Shown one piece after another: positions 34,251 through 42,973 of a DNA stretch of 64,000 bases. Location of the stretch: positions 1,488,001 to 1,552,000 of the forward strand of contig CAVSMC010000001.1 in assembly GCA_963728935.1 (NCBI GenBank), given 5' to 3'. The notes under the pieces are model-generated. The model was not told the DNA's origin. It made no database searches and was given only the letters and a program-made list of their open reading frames with translations. This stretch comes from CAVSMC01 sp963728935 (GTDB taxonomy: Bacteria; Pseudomonadota; Gammaproteobacteria; Burkholderiales; Casimicrobiaceae). Made by a program: the position numbers and the translations under genes. Every line of letters begins with the position of its first letter. Position 1 is the stretch's first letter.

Positions 34251-34982
34251 ATGCGTGCAGCGATCGTGACCGGCGTGTCGCGCGGGCTCGGCGAAGCGCT
34301 CGCGGCGGCGCTGCTTGGCCGCGACTTCGTCGTGCTCGGCATCGGCCGCAGCGCAAGCGCGAAGCTTGCCGGCAACCGATTTCGCTTCATCGCATGCGAT
34401 CTCGCGCAGACGGCGGCGATCGCCACCGCCGCCGGGCCGGCATTCGCCGCGCTTGCGGGCGAGCAGCCGCATAGCGTCACGCTGATCAACAACGCCGCCG
34501 TCGCGGGGCCGATCGGGCTCGTGGGTGAGCTCGACATCGCGCAAGCCGAACGCGCGCTCGCGACCAACGTCGTCGCGCCGCTCGCGCTCGCGGATCTTTT
34601 CTGTCGCACGTTCGACGACGATCGCGTCGAGCGGCGGATCATCAACATCTCGTCGGGCGCCGCGGTGCGCGCGATCGCCGGCAGCGGCGTCTATTCGATC
34701 GGTAAGGCGGCGATCGAGATGTTGACGCTCGCGCTCGCCGCCGATCGCACGGCGCCGACGTTTCGCTGCATCTCGCTGCGTCCCGGCATATTCGAGACCG
34801 ACATGCAGCGCGAGATGCGAAGCCACGATCCGGCTCGCTTCCCGAGCGTGGCGCTGTTCCGCGGCTTCAAGGAGCAGGGATTGCTGAAGGAGCCCGCCGA
34901 CGTGGCGGCGGCCGTTGTCGAGCGGCTGGTGCTCGCGCCGGTCGAGCATGGCCGCGTGTACTCTCATACCGACCTCGGCTAG
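34251..34982 (+). CDS. Short-chain dehydrogenase/reductase (sepiapterin/benzil reductase-like)
   Basis: 243 residues. The cofactor motif is TGVSRGLGEAL, the NNAA motif is LINNAAVAGPIG, the catalytic serine is in INISSGAAV, and the Tyr-x3-Lys pair is YSIGK. The early arginine/serine pattern after strand 2 (GIGRSAS) suggests NADP(H). Sequence and length resemble bacterial sepiapterin- or benzil-reductase-type SDRs. The substrate is unknown. It closes the SPFH run; the TctC gene starts 13 bases later. Confidence 0.85.
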   Translation: MRAAIVTGVSRGLGEALAAALLGRDFVVLGIGRSASAKLAGNRFRFIACDLAQTAAIATAAGPAFAALAGEQPHSVTLINNAAVAGPIGLVGELDIAQAERALATNVVAPLALADLFCRTFDDDRVERRIINISSGAAVRAIAGSGVYSIGKAAIEMLTLALAADRTAPTFRCISLRPGIFETDMQREMRSHDPARFPSVALFRGFKEQGLLKEPADVAAAVVERLVLAPVEHGRVYSHTDLG

Positions 34983-34995
34983 AGTGTTCGCACCG

Positions 34996-35982
34996 ATGAC
35001 CTCCGTTCGTTCGATCGCAGCGCTCGTCGCTTCACTTTGCGTCGCCGCGAGCGTGCCGTGGTCCGCGCCGGCGCGGGCTGCGGATTTTCCGGACAGGCCG
35101 ATCCGGCTCGTCGTTCCGTTTCCGCCGGGCGGAGGCGCCGACAACCTCGCACGCACGATCATGCCGAAGGTCGCCGATGTGCTCGGCACGACGATCATCG
35201 TCGACAACAAGCCCGGCGCCGGCGGCAACGTCGGTGCGGAGATCGTCGCCCGCGCGGCACCGGACGGCTACACGCTGCTCTACGGCACCAACGGAACGCA
35301 CGCGATCAACCAGACGCTCTACGGCAATCTGCGTTTCGATCCGATCAAGGATTTCGCGCCGGTGTCGCGAATGACGTCGATCGCCGCAATGCTCACCGTC
35401 AATCCGCAGCTCGCGGTCCGTTCGGTGTCGGAGCTGATCCGTTACGCACAGGAGAATCCGGGCAAGGTCAACTTCGCTTCGGCGGGCAACGGCACGACGT
35501 CGCATCTTGCGGGCGAGTTGTTCCGCTCGATGACCGGCATCGACATCGTTCACGTGCCGTATCGCGGCGGGGCGCTTGCGATGACCGATTTGATCGGCGG
35601 TCAGGTGCAGATGATGATCGACGTGATGCCGAACGCCTATCCAATGGCGAAGTCCGGCAAGGTGAGAGCGCTCGCGGTGACGACGGCGAAACGGTTTCCG
35701 ACGGCGCCCGAGATCCCGACGATCGCCGAATCGGGGATCGCCGGGTTCGAGATGAGCGCGTGGGACGGGATACTCGCGCCTGCGGGGACACCGTCCGCCG
35801 TCATCGACAAGCTCAATGCGGCGATCCGGCAGGCGCTCGACGATCGCGAAGTTCGCGACGCGCTGCTCGCGCGCGGCGCACAGCCGGTGCCGGGTACGCC
35901 CGAGGACTTCGCGAGCCACATCAAGGCGGAAACGGAGAAGTGGGCGAAAGTCGTCCGCCAATCCGGCGCCAAAGTCGACTGA
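34996..35982 (+). CDS. Bug/TctC family tricarboxylate-type solute-binding protein
   Basis: 328 residues with a signal peptide cleaved near ARA-ADFPDRP. The family pattern is obvious: FPDRPIRLVVPFPPGGGADNLAR, DNKPGAGGNVGAEIVARAAPDGYTL, VPYRGGALAMTDLIGGQVQMMID and the late WDGILAPAGTP. These periplasmic receptors bind carboxylates or aromatic acids. The membrane partners TctA/TctB are not adjacent, as is usual for the large orphan Bug families of Burkholderiales. It stands between an SDR and menB with gaps of 13 bases each; any link with menaquinone synthesis is unproven. Confidence 0.93.
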   Translation: MTSVRSIAALVASLCVAASVPWSAPARAADFPDRPIRLVVPFPPGGGADNLARTIMPKVADVLGTTIIVDNKPGAGGNVGAEIVARAAPDGYTLLYGTNGTHAINQTLYGNLRFDPIKDFAPVSRMTSIAAMLTVNPQLAVRSVSELIRYAQENPGKVNFASAGNGTTSHLAGELFRSMTGIDIVHVPYRGGALAMTDLIGGQVQMMIDVMPNAYPMAKSGKVRALAVTTAKRFPTAPEIPTIAESGIAGFEMSAWDGILAPAGTPSAVIDKLNAAIRQALDDREVRDALLARGAQPVPGTPEDFASHIKAETEKWAKVVRQSGAKVD

Positions 35983-35995
35983 GGGAATCATTTCG

Positions 35996-36838
35996 ATGGA
36001 CGCACCGACCGAGCCGGGCATTGCGCAGTGGAAGCACTGCGGCAGCTATCGCGACATCCTGTACGAGAAGGCCGACGAGGGGATCGCCAAAGTCACGATC
36101 AACCGGCCGGAGGTGCGCAATGCGTTCAGGCCGGAGACGGTGATCGAGCTGCAGGCGGCCTTTGCCGACGCGCGCGACGATCCGGACATCGGCGTCGTTG
36201 TGCTGACCGGCCAGGGCCGCGACGCGTTCTGCTCCGGCGGCGACCAACGCGTGCGCGGCAAGGGCGGCTACGTCGGCGGCGACGGCGTTCCGCGCTTGAA
36301 CGTGCTCGATCTGCAACGGCAGATCCGCACGCTGCCCAAGCCCGTCGTCGCGATGGTCGCGGGCTACGCGATCGGCGGCGGCCACGTGCTGCACATGATG
36401 TGCGATCTCACGATCGCCGCCGACAACGCTCGCTTTGGTCAGACGGGTCCGAAAGTCGGCAGCTTCGACGGCGGCTACGGCGCCGCCTACATGGCGCGCA
36501 TCGTCGGACAGAAAAAGGCACGCGAGATCTGGTTCCTGTGTCGCCAGTACGACGCGAAGCAAGCGCTCGAAATGGGGCTCGTCAATTGCGTCGTGCCCTA
36601 CGAAGAGCTCGAGGCGGAGACGATGCGCTGGTGCCGCGAGATGCTCGCGAACAGTCCGATCGCGCTGCGCTGTCTCAAGGCCGCGCTCAACGCCGATTGC
36701 GACGGCCAGGCGGGCTTGCAGGAGCTCGCCGGCAACGCGACGCTGCTCTACTACCTGTCCGAGGAAGGGCAGGAAGGCAAGAACGCGTACCTCGAAAAGC
36801 GCAAGCCCGATTTCCGCAAGTTCAAGCGGTTGCCGTGA
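35996..36838 (+). CDS. menB: 1,4-dihydroxy-2-naphthoyl-CoA synthase
   Basis: 280 residues of the crotonase fold with the MenB-specific features: KVTINRPEVRNAFRP, SGGDQRVRG, the oxyanion-hole MVAGYAIGGGHVLHMMCDLT, and GQTGPKVGSFDGGYGAAYMA. The last is the MenB signature segment. The C-terminus ends RKPDFRKFKRLP as in enterobacterial MenB. It closes the second ring of the menaquinone naphthoquinone nucleus from OSB-CoA. Its stop overlaps the GTG of the ligase gene that makes OSB-CoA. No menD, menC, menF or menH is in the window. Confidence 0.93.
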   Translation: MDAPTEPGIAQWKHCGSYRDILYEKADEGIAKVTINRPEVRNAFRPETVIELQAAFADARDDPDIGVVVLTGQGRDAFCSGGDQRVRGKGGYVGGDGVPRLNVLDLQRQIRTLPKPVVAMVAGYAIGGGHVLHMMCDLTIAADNARFGQTGPKVGSFDGGYGAAYMARIVGQKKAREIWFLCRQYDAKQALEMGLVNCVVPYEELEAETMRWCREMLANSPIALRCLKAALNADCDGQAGLQELAGNATLLYYLSEEGQEGKNAYLEKRKPDFRKFKRLP

Positions 36839-38214
36839 CTTCCGCTTCGTCCGCACTTCCAGCGCAGAAACCATCGAGCGATCCGCTGTCGATCGTCGAC
36901 GCCGCACGCGAGGCGGGCGACGCCGTCGCGCTGCGCATCGGCGCTCGCTCGTATACGTTCGCGCAACTCGCCGATCTCGCGATAGCCCGCGCGCTGACGC
37001 TCGAGCGCGGTACGGACGTGCGCATGCCACACCCGCTCGTCGGCACGAACACGCTCGACACGCTCGTCACGTTCTACGCGCTGCTCGAACGGCGCGTTCC
37101 AGCGCTGATGCTGCACCCGCGGCTCACGGTCGCGGAGCGTGCGGCGCTGCTCGCGAGCGCCGCGCGCCTCGGGCCGCTCACGCACGACGATGCTGCGGCC
37201 GTGCTGTTCACGTCGGGAACGACGGGCGAGCCGCGCGGCGCCGTCCTGACGCGCGCCGCGTTCATCGCGTCGGCGCGCGCAAGCGCCGAGAATCTTGGAT
37301 GGCATGACGACGATTGCTGGCTCGCGTGCATGACGGTCGCGCACATCGGCGGGCTCTCGATCGTGACGCGCTGCCTCGCGGCGAGGCGGTGTGTCGCGCT
37401 CGCCGAACGATTCGATGCCGCTGGCTTCCCCGGATGGATTTCGGCGCAGCGCGTGACATTGGCCTCGGTCGTGCCGACGATGCTCGCGCGCGCGCTCGAC
37501 GCGAGCCCGCAATGGCAACCGCCCGCGCGTCTTCGCGCGGTGCTCCTCGGCGGCGCGGCTGCGTCGCCGCGGCTGCTCGAGACCGCTGCCAAGCGGCGCG
37601 TTCCCGTCCTTGCGACCTACGGCTTGACGGAGACGTGCTCTCAGGTGACGACGACGCGCTACGGCGCCCGTTTCGACGCGTCCGACACGAGCGCCGGCCC
37701 GCCGCTGCCCGGCGTCGAGATCCGCGTCGTCGACGGGCGCATTCACGTTCGCGGCGCCATGCTGATGGCCGGCTATTGGGACGCTCCGCCGCTCGCGCGC
37801 GATGCATGGTTCGACACCGGCGACATCGGCGATATCGACGCGCGCGGATGTCTTGCTGTGCTCGCGCGGCGCGCCGATCTGATCGTGACGGGCGGCGAGA
37901 ACGTCTATCCGGCCGAAGTCGAGCACGAGCTCGAAGCGCTTGCCGGCGTCGCCGCGGCCGGCGTGTTCGGCGTGCCGGACGAGCTTTGGGGGCGCACCGT
38001 TGCCGCAGCGCTGGTCGGTGACGCATCGGCGCTGGCCGATGCGACGCTGCTCGCGCACATCGAGTCGCGGCTCGCGCCGCACAAACGCCCGCGGCACGTG
38101 TGCTTCGTCGCGAGTCTTCCGCAAACGCCGGGCGGCAAGCTCGATCGTCAGCGCCTGGCTACGTTGGCGCCGCTATTGCGACCGCTGGGATCGCGCCGCG
38201 ACGTCGCTGCTTGA
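36835..38214 (+). CDS. menE: o-Succinylbenzoate-CoA ligase (MenE-like)
   Basis: 459 residues, a compact acyl-adenylate enzyme. The P-loop is LFTSGTTGEPRGAVLT, the second motif ATYGLTETCSQ, the hinge aspartate TGDIGDID, and the lysine motif PGGKLDR. The short length and the AHIGGLSIVTRCL segment fit MenE rather than a long fatty-acyl-CoA ligase. It activates OSB for MenB. The GTG start overlaps the menB stop (GTGA), a strong sign that the pair works together. Without menB next to it the substrate would be uncertain. Confidence 0.85.
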   Translation: MTSASSALPAQKPSSDPLSIVDAAREAGDAVALRIGARSYTFAQLADLAIARALTLERGTDVRMPHPLVGTNTLDTLVTFYALLERRVPALMLHPRLTVAERAALLASAARLGPLTHDDAAAVLFTSGTTGEPRGAVLTRAAFIASARASAENLGWHDDDCWLACMTVAHIGGLSIVTRCLAARRCVALAERFDAAGFPGWISAQRVTLASVVPTMLARALDASPQWQPPARLRAVLLGGAAASPRLLETAAKRRVPVLATYGLTETCSQVTTTRYGARFDASDTSAGPPLPGVEIRVVDGRIHVRGAMLMAGYWDAPPLARDAWFDTGDIGDIDARGCLAVLARRADLIVTGGENVYPAEVEHELEALAGVAAAGVFGVPDELWGRTVAAALVGDASALADATLLAHIESRLAPHKRPRHVCFVASLPQTPGGKLDRQRLATLAPLLRPLGSRRDVAA

Positions 38215-38227
38215 AAGCCGGCGCCCG

Positions 38228-38596
38228 TCATCGCCGAGCGCGACGGATGTCGATCCGATAGTCGAGGCTTGCCGGGGTCGGTCCCGCTTCCCACATCAGA
38301 CAGTAATCCCGCGTGAGGATCGGCGCAAACACGCCGGCGTCCTCGCTGACGCCGTCGCGGCTGATCGGTTCGACGATCGCCGCGCCATCGTGATAATGCA
38401 CGTTGAACTTGAGCGGCGCATCAGAGGTGAACGTGTATTCGAGTCGATCGCCCGGCGCAAGCTTCGCGCACTCCTCGTGCAGCGCATACGGCGACAGCGT
38501 GAGTGCGGTCACCTGCTTCGGGCCGTCGACGACATCGGTGGCGCAGCCCCCGGCAATGAGCGCTCCGACGGCGACGACGCGGGCGAGCGCGGTCAT
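38228..38596 (-). CDS. Small lipoprotein, unknown function
   Basis: 122 residues, lipoprotein signal ending LIAGGC. The mature part is beta-rich, with a GDRLEYTFTSDAPLKFNVHYHDGAAIVEPI stretch that resembles a GOLD-like or emp24-like beta-sandwich, a loose resemblance only. Two cysteines (EECAKL, DYCLMW) could form a disulfide. It overlaps the upstream acetyltransferase gene by four bases. I do not know its function. Confidence 0.7.
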   Translation of the reverse strand: MTALARVVAVGALIAGGCATDVVDGPKQVTALTLSPYALHEECAKLAPGDRLEYTFTSDAPLKFNVHYHDGAAIVEPISRDGVSEDAGVFAPILTRDYCLMWEAGPTPASLDYRIDIRRARR

Positions 38597-39189
38597 CGCG
38601 TGCCGTCGGCGCGCGCTCGCCAGTCTTCGGCGAGAAGGGCGAAGCGTATGTGATCGCGCCAGCGGCCGGCGATCTTCACGTAGCGTCGCGAATAGCCTTC
38701 GCGCGCGAATCCGGCGCGTTCGACGAGTGCCATCGAACGCGCATTGGTCGGCTGGATGTTGGCTTCGACGCGGTGCAGGCGCAATGTGCGAAACGCTTCC
38801 GCCAGGACCAGCATGAGCCCGCCCGCCATGTAGCCTTCGCCTGCATGCGGCGTGAAGCTGTAGTAGCCCAGGTAGCCGCTCTGGAACGCGCCGCGCACGA
38901 TCTCGCTCAAATTGAATACGCCGACGAGTGCATCATCGCTGCGTCGGAACACCAAATAGCCGGCGTGGGTGAGCTCGCGAGGATCGACCCGTGCGCGCAC
39001 GCCGTAGCGAGCGACGAACGCCGCGTATCGCTCGGCGCTTGCGGGCGGCTGTACCCAGCCCATGTGCAGTCTTCGGCTCGCCTTCACGGCAGCGAGGAAG
39101 GCCGCGGCGTCGGCGCGCGTGGGCGGTCGGACGTAGACGCGCGAAGCGAGCGCGCGCGTCGAACGTGCGCGGGGCGGACGGCTTGGCAT
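38593..39189 (-). CDS. GNAT acetyltransferase, RimJ/RimL type
   Basis: 198 residues. N-terminal VYVRPPTRADAAAFLAAV, then the GNAT core LVGVFNLSEIVRGAFQSGYLGYY, the acetyl-CoA loop region GEGYMAGGLMLVLAEAF, and the final HRVEANIQPTNARSMALVERAGFAREGYSRRYVKIAGRWRDH in outline, which is typical of RimJ/RimL-like N-acetyltransferases. It may acetylate a ribosomal-protein N-terminus or a small molecule. It overlaps the downstream lipoprotein gene (ATGA-type) and is divergent from the ferredoxin reductase gene. Confidence 0.88.
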   Translation of the reverse strand: MPSRPPRARSTRALASRVYVRPPTRADAAAFLAAVKASRRLHMGWVQPPASAERYAAFVARYGVRARVDPRELTHAGYLVFRRSDDALVGVFNLSEIVRGAFQSGYLGYYSFTPHAGEGYMAGGLMLVLAEAFRTLRLHRVEANIQPTNARSMALVERAGFAREGYSRRYVKIAGRWRDHIRFALLAEDWRARADGTR

Positions 39190-39221
39190 AATCGCAATCT
39201 TACCAACGCGGACATCGTCGA

Positions 39222-39977
39222 ATGGGGAAGTGGGTGCAGGGCAAGGTCGCAGGCAAGCGGCTGTGGACCGATCGTCTCGTTTCGCTTTGCGTCGATGCGC
39301 CGGACGTCACATTCGTTGCCGGACAGTTCGGGCGCCTGGCGTTGCCGGCACCGGCGGGAAGCACGGAAGACATGGTCGGTCGGCCGTATTCATTCGTGAA
39401 CAGTCCGAGCAGCGAACCGCACGAGTTCTACTTCATCGTGCTTCCCGATGGACCGCTGACGCCGCGGCTCGCGGCGCTCGAGTCTGGCGAGGACGTCTGG
39501 TTGCTGCGCACCGCGAACGGTTTCTTCTCGGTTACGGAGGTCCCCGCGACGGATGTTCTCTGGTGCCTCGCCACGGGCACGGGCATCGGACCGTACCTGT
39601 CGATCCTGCGCACCGCCGACCCCTGGGAGAAGTTCGGGCGCGTCGTGCTCGTGCATGGCGTGCGCTACCCGAACGAGCTCACGTACCGCGACGTCATCGC
39701 GCAGATCGCCGCTGCGCACGTTGGCGCGTTCACCTATGTTCCGATGGTGAGTCGGGAGGCGCACGGCGACGCGCTTTCCGGGCGCATACCGGCGGCGATC
39801 GACGATGGCCTTCTCGAAGCGCGCGCCGGGGTTGCGTTGAACGCCGAAAACTCGCACGTGATGCTGTGCGGCAATCCGGCGATGGTCGAAGACGCGCAGA
39901 AATCGCTTGTCGCGCGCGGCTTGCGCCGCCACCGACGCAAGGAGCCGGGTCAGATCACGGTCGAAACGTACTGGTAG
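39222..39977 (+). CDS. fpr: Ferredoxin/flavodoxin-NADP+ reductase
   Basis: 251 residues. The FAD-binding motif is GRPYSFVNSPS, the NADP motif is ATGTGIGPYLSILRT, and the conserved CGNPAMV and C-terminal ETYW, with the terminal aromatic residue stacking on the flavin, are in place. It shuttles electrons between NADPH and ferredoxin or flavodoxin and supports oxidative-stress defence. No promoter is obvious. Its 3' end abuts a decayed pepN fragment on the other strand. Confidence 0.93.
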   Translation: MGKWVQGKVAGKRLWTDRLVSLCVDAPDVTFVAGQFGRLALPAPAGSTEDMVGRPYSFVNSPSSEPHEFYFIVLPDGPLTPRLAALESGEDVWLLRTANGFFSVTEVPATDVLWCLATGTGIGPYLSILRTADPWEKFGRVVLVHGVRYPNELTYRDVIAQIAAAHVGAFTYVPMVSREAHGDALSGRIPAAIDDGLLEARAGVALNAENSHVMLCGNPAMVEDAQKSLVARGLRRHRRKEPGQITVETYW

Positions 39978-39993
39978 CGAGCGAGGGCATCGC

Positions 39994-40455
39994 CAGCGTG
40001 ACCGTGTACGACGTGAGCACGTCGGGTCGATCGGGGAAATAGGCAATGCGGCGGAATCCCTCCGGTTCGCATTGTGTGCAGAATGTACCGGACGAAAGGA
40101 AGAGCCCTTCGAGCGCGGTGTTCGCCGCCGGGTTCACCGTCGCGCTTACCGTGAGCGTGCCTGACGGCGGCGGATCGACGATCGCAAGCGTCGATTCCGT
40201 CAGCGTGTACCGGCGGCTTGCAAGCAGCTCGCCGTCGAACGCGACCGCGGCATCGCGCTGATCTTCGCCGTCGAGGATCAGCGGCGCGTTCCGCTGGTGC
40301 GGGTGCACTGCAGGATTGCGCCGGAACGCGAGCGTCGCGGTCACGCGCGTCGCCGCCGGGTCGAGCGCCAACGTGAGCTCGAGCGTGTCGACCAGGAAAG
40401 CCGGCGGCCGATAATCGAGCCGACGTGTCGCGCGCGGCGAAGCGTCGCGAAGGAG
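39994..40455 (-). pseudogene. N-terminal fragment of aminopeptidase N (PepN)
   Basis: Read on the minus strand, about 154 residues match the N-terminal beta domain of PepN-type M1 aminopeptidases. They run from LLRDASPRATRRLDYRPPAF through LVDTLELTLALDPAATRVTA to NPAANTALEGLFLSSGTFC, then TQCEPEGFRRIAYFPDRPDV and YTVTL. Right after that the frame runs into 12 unrelated residues and a stop, where the convergent fpr gene ends. PepN is normally near 880 residues, and here the catalytic HEXXH domain is gone. No ATG is found where the protein should start (CTC or CTT instead). It is a gene relic. Confidence 0.75.
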
Positions 40456-40463
40456 CCCCGCCG

Positions 40464-40948
40464 TTACGGAAGCTGCAGCAGCTCGACGTCGAAGATCAGC
40501 GTCGCGTTGGGCGGGATGACGCCGCCGGCGCCGCGCTCGCCGTAGGCCATGTCGGGCGGAATGATGAGCGTTCGCTTTCCGCCAACTTTCATGCCGACAA
40601 CACCCTGGTCCCAGCCCTTGATGACTTTGCCTTCGCCCAGGAAGAAGCCGAATGGGACGCCGCGGTCGACAGAACTATCGAATTTCTTGCCGTGTCCATC
40701 GGGTGCGCCGGGATCGTACAACCAGCCCGTGTAATGGACAACGACCGCTTTCCCGGCGTGGGCTTCGCCGCCAGTGCCTTGTTTGGAATCGATTTTTTCA
40801 GCTCGGTCACATTGGCATCAATTTTGCTTGCACTGTTGGTGCCGGGTTTGGACATCGTGGCGCCGGCGCCCGGGGACGCGCCCGGCGTCTGCGCGGGTAG
40901 CGTGCCGGGCCAAGCGGTGAGGCCGATGAGAAACAGCGCTTCGGATAA
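40464..40948 (-). pseudogene. FKBP-type peptidyl-prolyl isomerase, frameshifted
   Basis: The C-terminal FKBP domain is intact (VVVHYTGWLYDPGAPDG, FDSSVDRGVPFGFFLGEGKV, KGWDQGVVGMKVGGKRTLII, AYGERGAGGVIPPNATLIFD). The N-terminal part lies in another frame: LFLIGLTAWPGTLPAQ, which looks like a signal peptide, then MSKPGTNSASKIDANVTELKK. The two join at a run of six A on the minus strand (plus-strand T run 40793-40798); one more A would restore VTELKK-IDSKQGTG. So the gene has lost one base in a homopolymer, or the assembly has. No standard start precedes the signal-like segment; the only ATG in that frame is at 40855. It lies directly beside the pepN relic. Confidence 0.7.
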
Positions 40949-41124
40949 GGCTCCCCAGCTCTAGTAAGCGCATACTTAATGACGAGCTGCGACGTGTGAT
41001 GGAAGTAAGTTCGAGCATCGGAGTCTTCGTTGGTTCGCGTCGGCACGCGCGTGGACCGGCACGACGAATGATGACACGACATGACTCGTTTCGACGGCGA
41101 ATTGTAGCGAACAGAAGCTGCCTT

Positions 41125-41153
41125 TTGCGCCGCGCGGGGAATTGGTCTATAAA
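41125..41153 (+). promoter_or_regulatory. Likely sigma70 promoter of the unknown 564-residue gene
   Basis: TTGCGC (41125-41130), 17-base spacer, TATAAA (41148-41153). It would give a transcript start near 41160 and a leader of about 80 bases before the ATG at 41239. Confidence 0.5.
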
Positions 41154-41238
41154 ACATGATTGCCTGTTCTGTGGACGGGGCGCCGCCAGCTGCCGTCAGG
41201 CCGCATCCGGGCGACGTTAAGCTTTCGTATCCCTTCCC

Positions 41239-42933
41239 ATGTTCGGCTTCCTCACGCCCGCGAAGGATCTCAACGATCCGCTTTGTTCGACGCGCTCGGC
41301 GTCGGCGTGGCTGCGCGATCTGCCGACGCTCGACATCATCGGCCGTCAGCAAAGCGTCATGCGAGCATTCGAGGGCTTTCGTACGTCGCGCAAGGCGGTC
41401 GATCCGAATCGCGTCGCCGCGATCGAGTTCCTCGACGCCGCGCTCGCCGCCGACCGTCGCCAGCTGATCAAGCAATACGTCGAGAACGTCGACAGCTCGG
41501 CACGGCTCGCCGAGCGGATCTGGCAGGCGGTGTTCGAGCTGACGCAGGGCTTCATGAGTTCGTACCAGTCGGCGCTCGAGCAGGCGCTGATCCAGCCGAC
41601 GAGCCCGCGCTGGAAGCCGCTGATACCGACGTTGATGTCACGTCTGATCCATTACTACGGCACAGACGCGAAGCTGCGCGTGTTTCGCTTCGAGCGCTGG
41701 ATTCCCGCCAAATGGATCGAGCTGCATCGGTTGTACATGCGCGCGACCGAGCTCGGCGTCGATCGCGTGCCGACGGCGCTAGTCGCCGCCGGCAACAACG
41801 CGACGCAGTGGACGATCGAGCAGGAATACCTGTTCGTCCTGCTGATCCACCAGTTGAACACCGGCAACCTGTCGCCGGGCGAGCTCGACTGGGCGAGCGC
41901 GCAGCTTCGCGCCTGGAGCCGCCGTCTCACGCTCGACGCCGTACCGCGGTCGCTCGAGGGTTTTTTCGTCGACGTCGCGGGCAAAGGCGGCCTCGTGCGC
42001 CGCACCGGCAACGATGCGGGCTCGATGCTGCGCTACCTCGACACGACGGCGCTCGCCGATCAACTCGAGCGCGCGATCCAGGCGCTGCGCCAGGCCGAGG
42101 CGACCGATCAGGGACCGGCTGCACCGATCAACCAGTTGCGCATTGCAATCCTCGAGCGCGTTCGCCCCGCGGTCGCGCCGAATCTCAACGCCGACCTTCG
42201 GCGCGATCCGCGTATCCCGGTTGCCGCAGCCGCGAAGGTGCGTGTCGGACTGGCAAGGATCTGCGCAGATCTCGCCGCACGGCAGGCAAGCGAGATCACG
42301 CCCGAACAGCCGGCAGGCGGCGAGCAGATCGAGGTCTATGAGGTCGCCGGCGGGCCGCGCGTTCGCCGTCGCGCGCCCGACGTTCACGACACGCTCACCG
42401 CGTCGATCGGATCGTTCTCGGATCCGATGTGGCAAGTGAAGGATCGCAGCGTCGCGGGATTGCGCATCGCCGCGTCGGGCGGGATCGGGCAAAGCCTCGC
42501 GCTTGGCGCGATCGTGGCCGTGCGCCAGTCGGACGTCACCGATTGGGTGCTCGGCGTCGTTCGGCGTCTGAACAAGGTGTCGAGCGACGAGGTGGAAGCG
42601 GGGGTGTCGATCATCGCCGAGCGCGTGGTCACCATCACGCTCACCGCGAAGCGCGAGTCGCCGGAGAACCTGGGCATCGAGGTCGACGGCATCGATGTGT
42701 CGACGATGGGGGCGCGCTTCGAGGCGCTGTATCTGCCGCCGCCGTCGCGGCCCGACAAGCCGCTCGCGGTGAAGACGATGATCGTGCCGACGTCCGAGTA
42801 CTCCGACGGCCGGCAGGTGATCCTCACGACCGGCCGCTCGGTCTACACGTTCGCGTTGCGCAGCCTGATCGAGCAGCGCGCCGATTGGAGCTGGGCCGCG
42901 ATCCAGATCCTCGAGAAGAAATCGAAGATATAA
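41239..42933 (+). CDS. Unknown 564-residue protein with possible PilZ-like C-terminal domain
   Basis: 564 residues, no signal peptide or membrane segment. The first ~300 residues are helix-rich and contain RLIHYYGTDAKLRVFRFERWIPAKWIELHRLY. The later part has WQVKDRSVAGLRIAASGGIGQSLALGAIVAVRQSDVTDWVLGVVRRL, whose DxSxxG and following strands look like a PilZ-type beta-barrel. An RVRRR cluster about 50 residues earlier could supply the arginines. Cyclic-di-GMP binding is therefore possible but unproven. It has its own promoter and stands alone between a decay zone and the tol genes, which converge on it. I do not recognise a named family. Confidence 0.6.
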   Translation: MFGFLTPAKDLNDPLCSTRSASAWLRDLPTLDIIGRQQSVMRAFEGFRTSRKAVDPNRVAAIEFLDAALAADRRQLIKQYVENVDSSARLAERIWQAVFELTQGFMSSYQSALEQALIQPTSPRWKPLIPTLMSRLIHYYGTDAKLRVFRFERWIPAKWIELHRLYMRATELGVDRVPTALVAAGNNATQWTIEQEYLFVLLIHQLNTGNLSPGELDWASAQLRAWSRRLTLDAVPRSLEGFFVDVAGKGGLVRRTGNDAGSMLRYLDTTALADQLERAIQALRQAEATDQGPAAPINQLRIAILERVRPAVAPNLNADLRRDPRIPVAAAAKVRVGLARICADLAARQASEITPEQPAGGEQIEVYEVAGGPRVRRRAPDVHDTLTASIGSFSDPMWQVKDRSVAGLRIAASGGIGQSLALGAIVAVRQSDVTDWVLGVVRRLNKVSSDEVEAGVSIIAERVVTITLTAKRESPENLGIEVDGIDVSTMGARFEALYLPPPSRPDKPLAVKTMIVPTSEYSDGRQVILTTGRSVYTFALRSLIEQRADWSWAAIQILEKKSKI

Positions 42934-42973
42934 GGTGGAACAGCGGCCCGCCTATGCTTCGCGTGGCCAGGGC

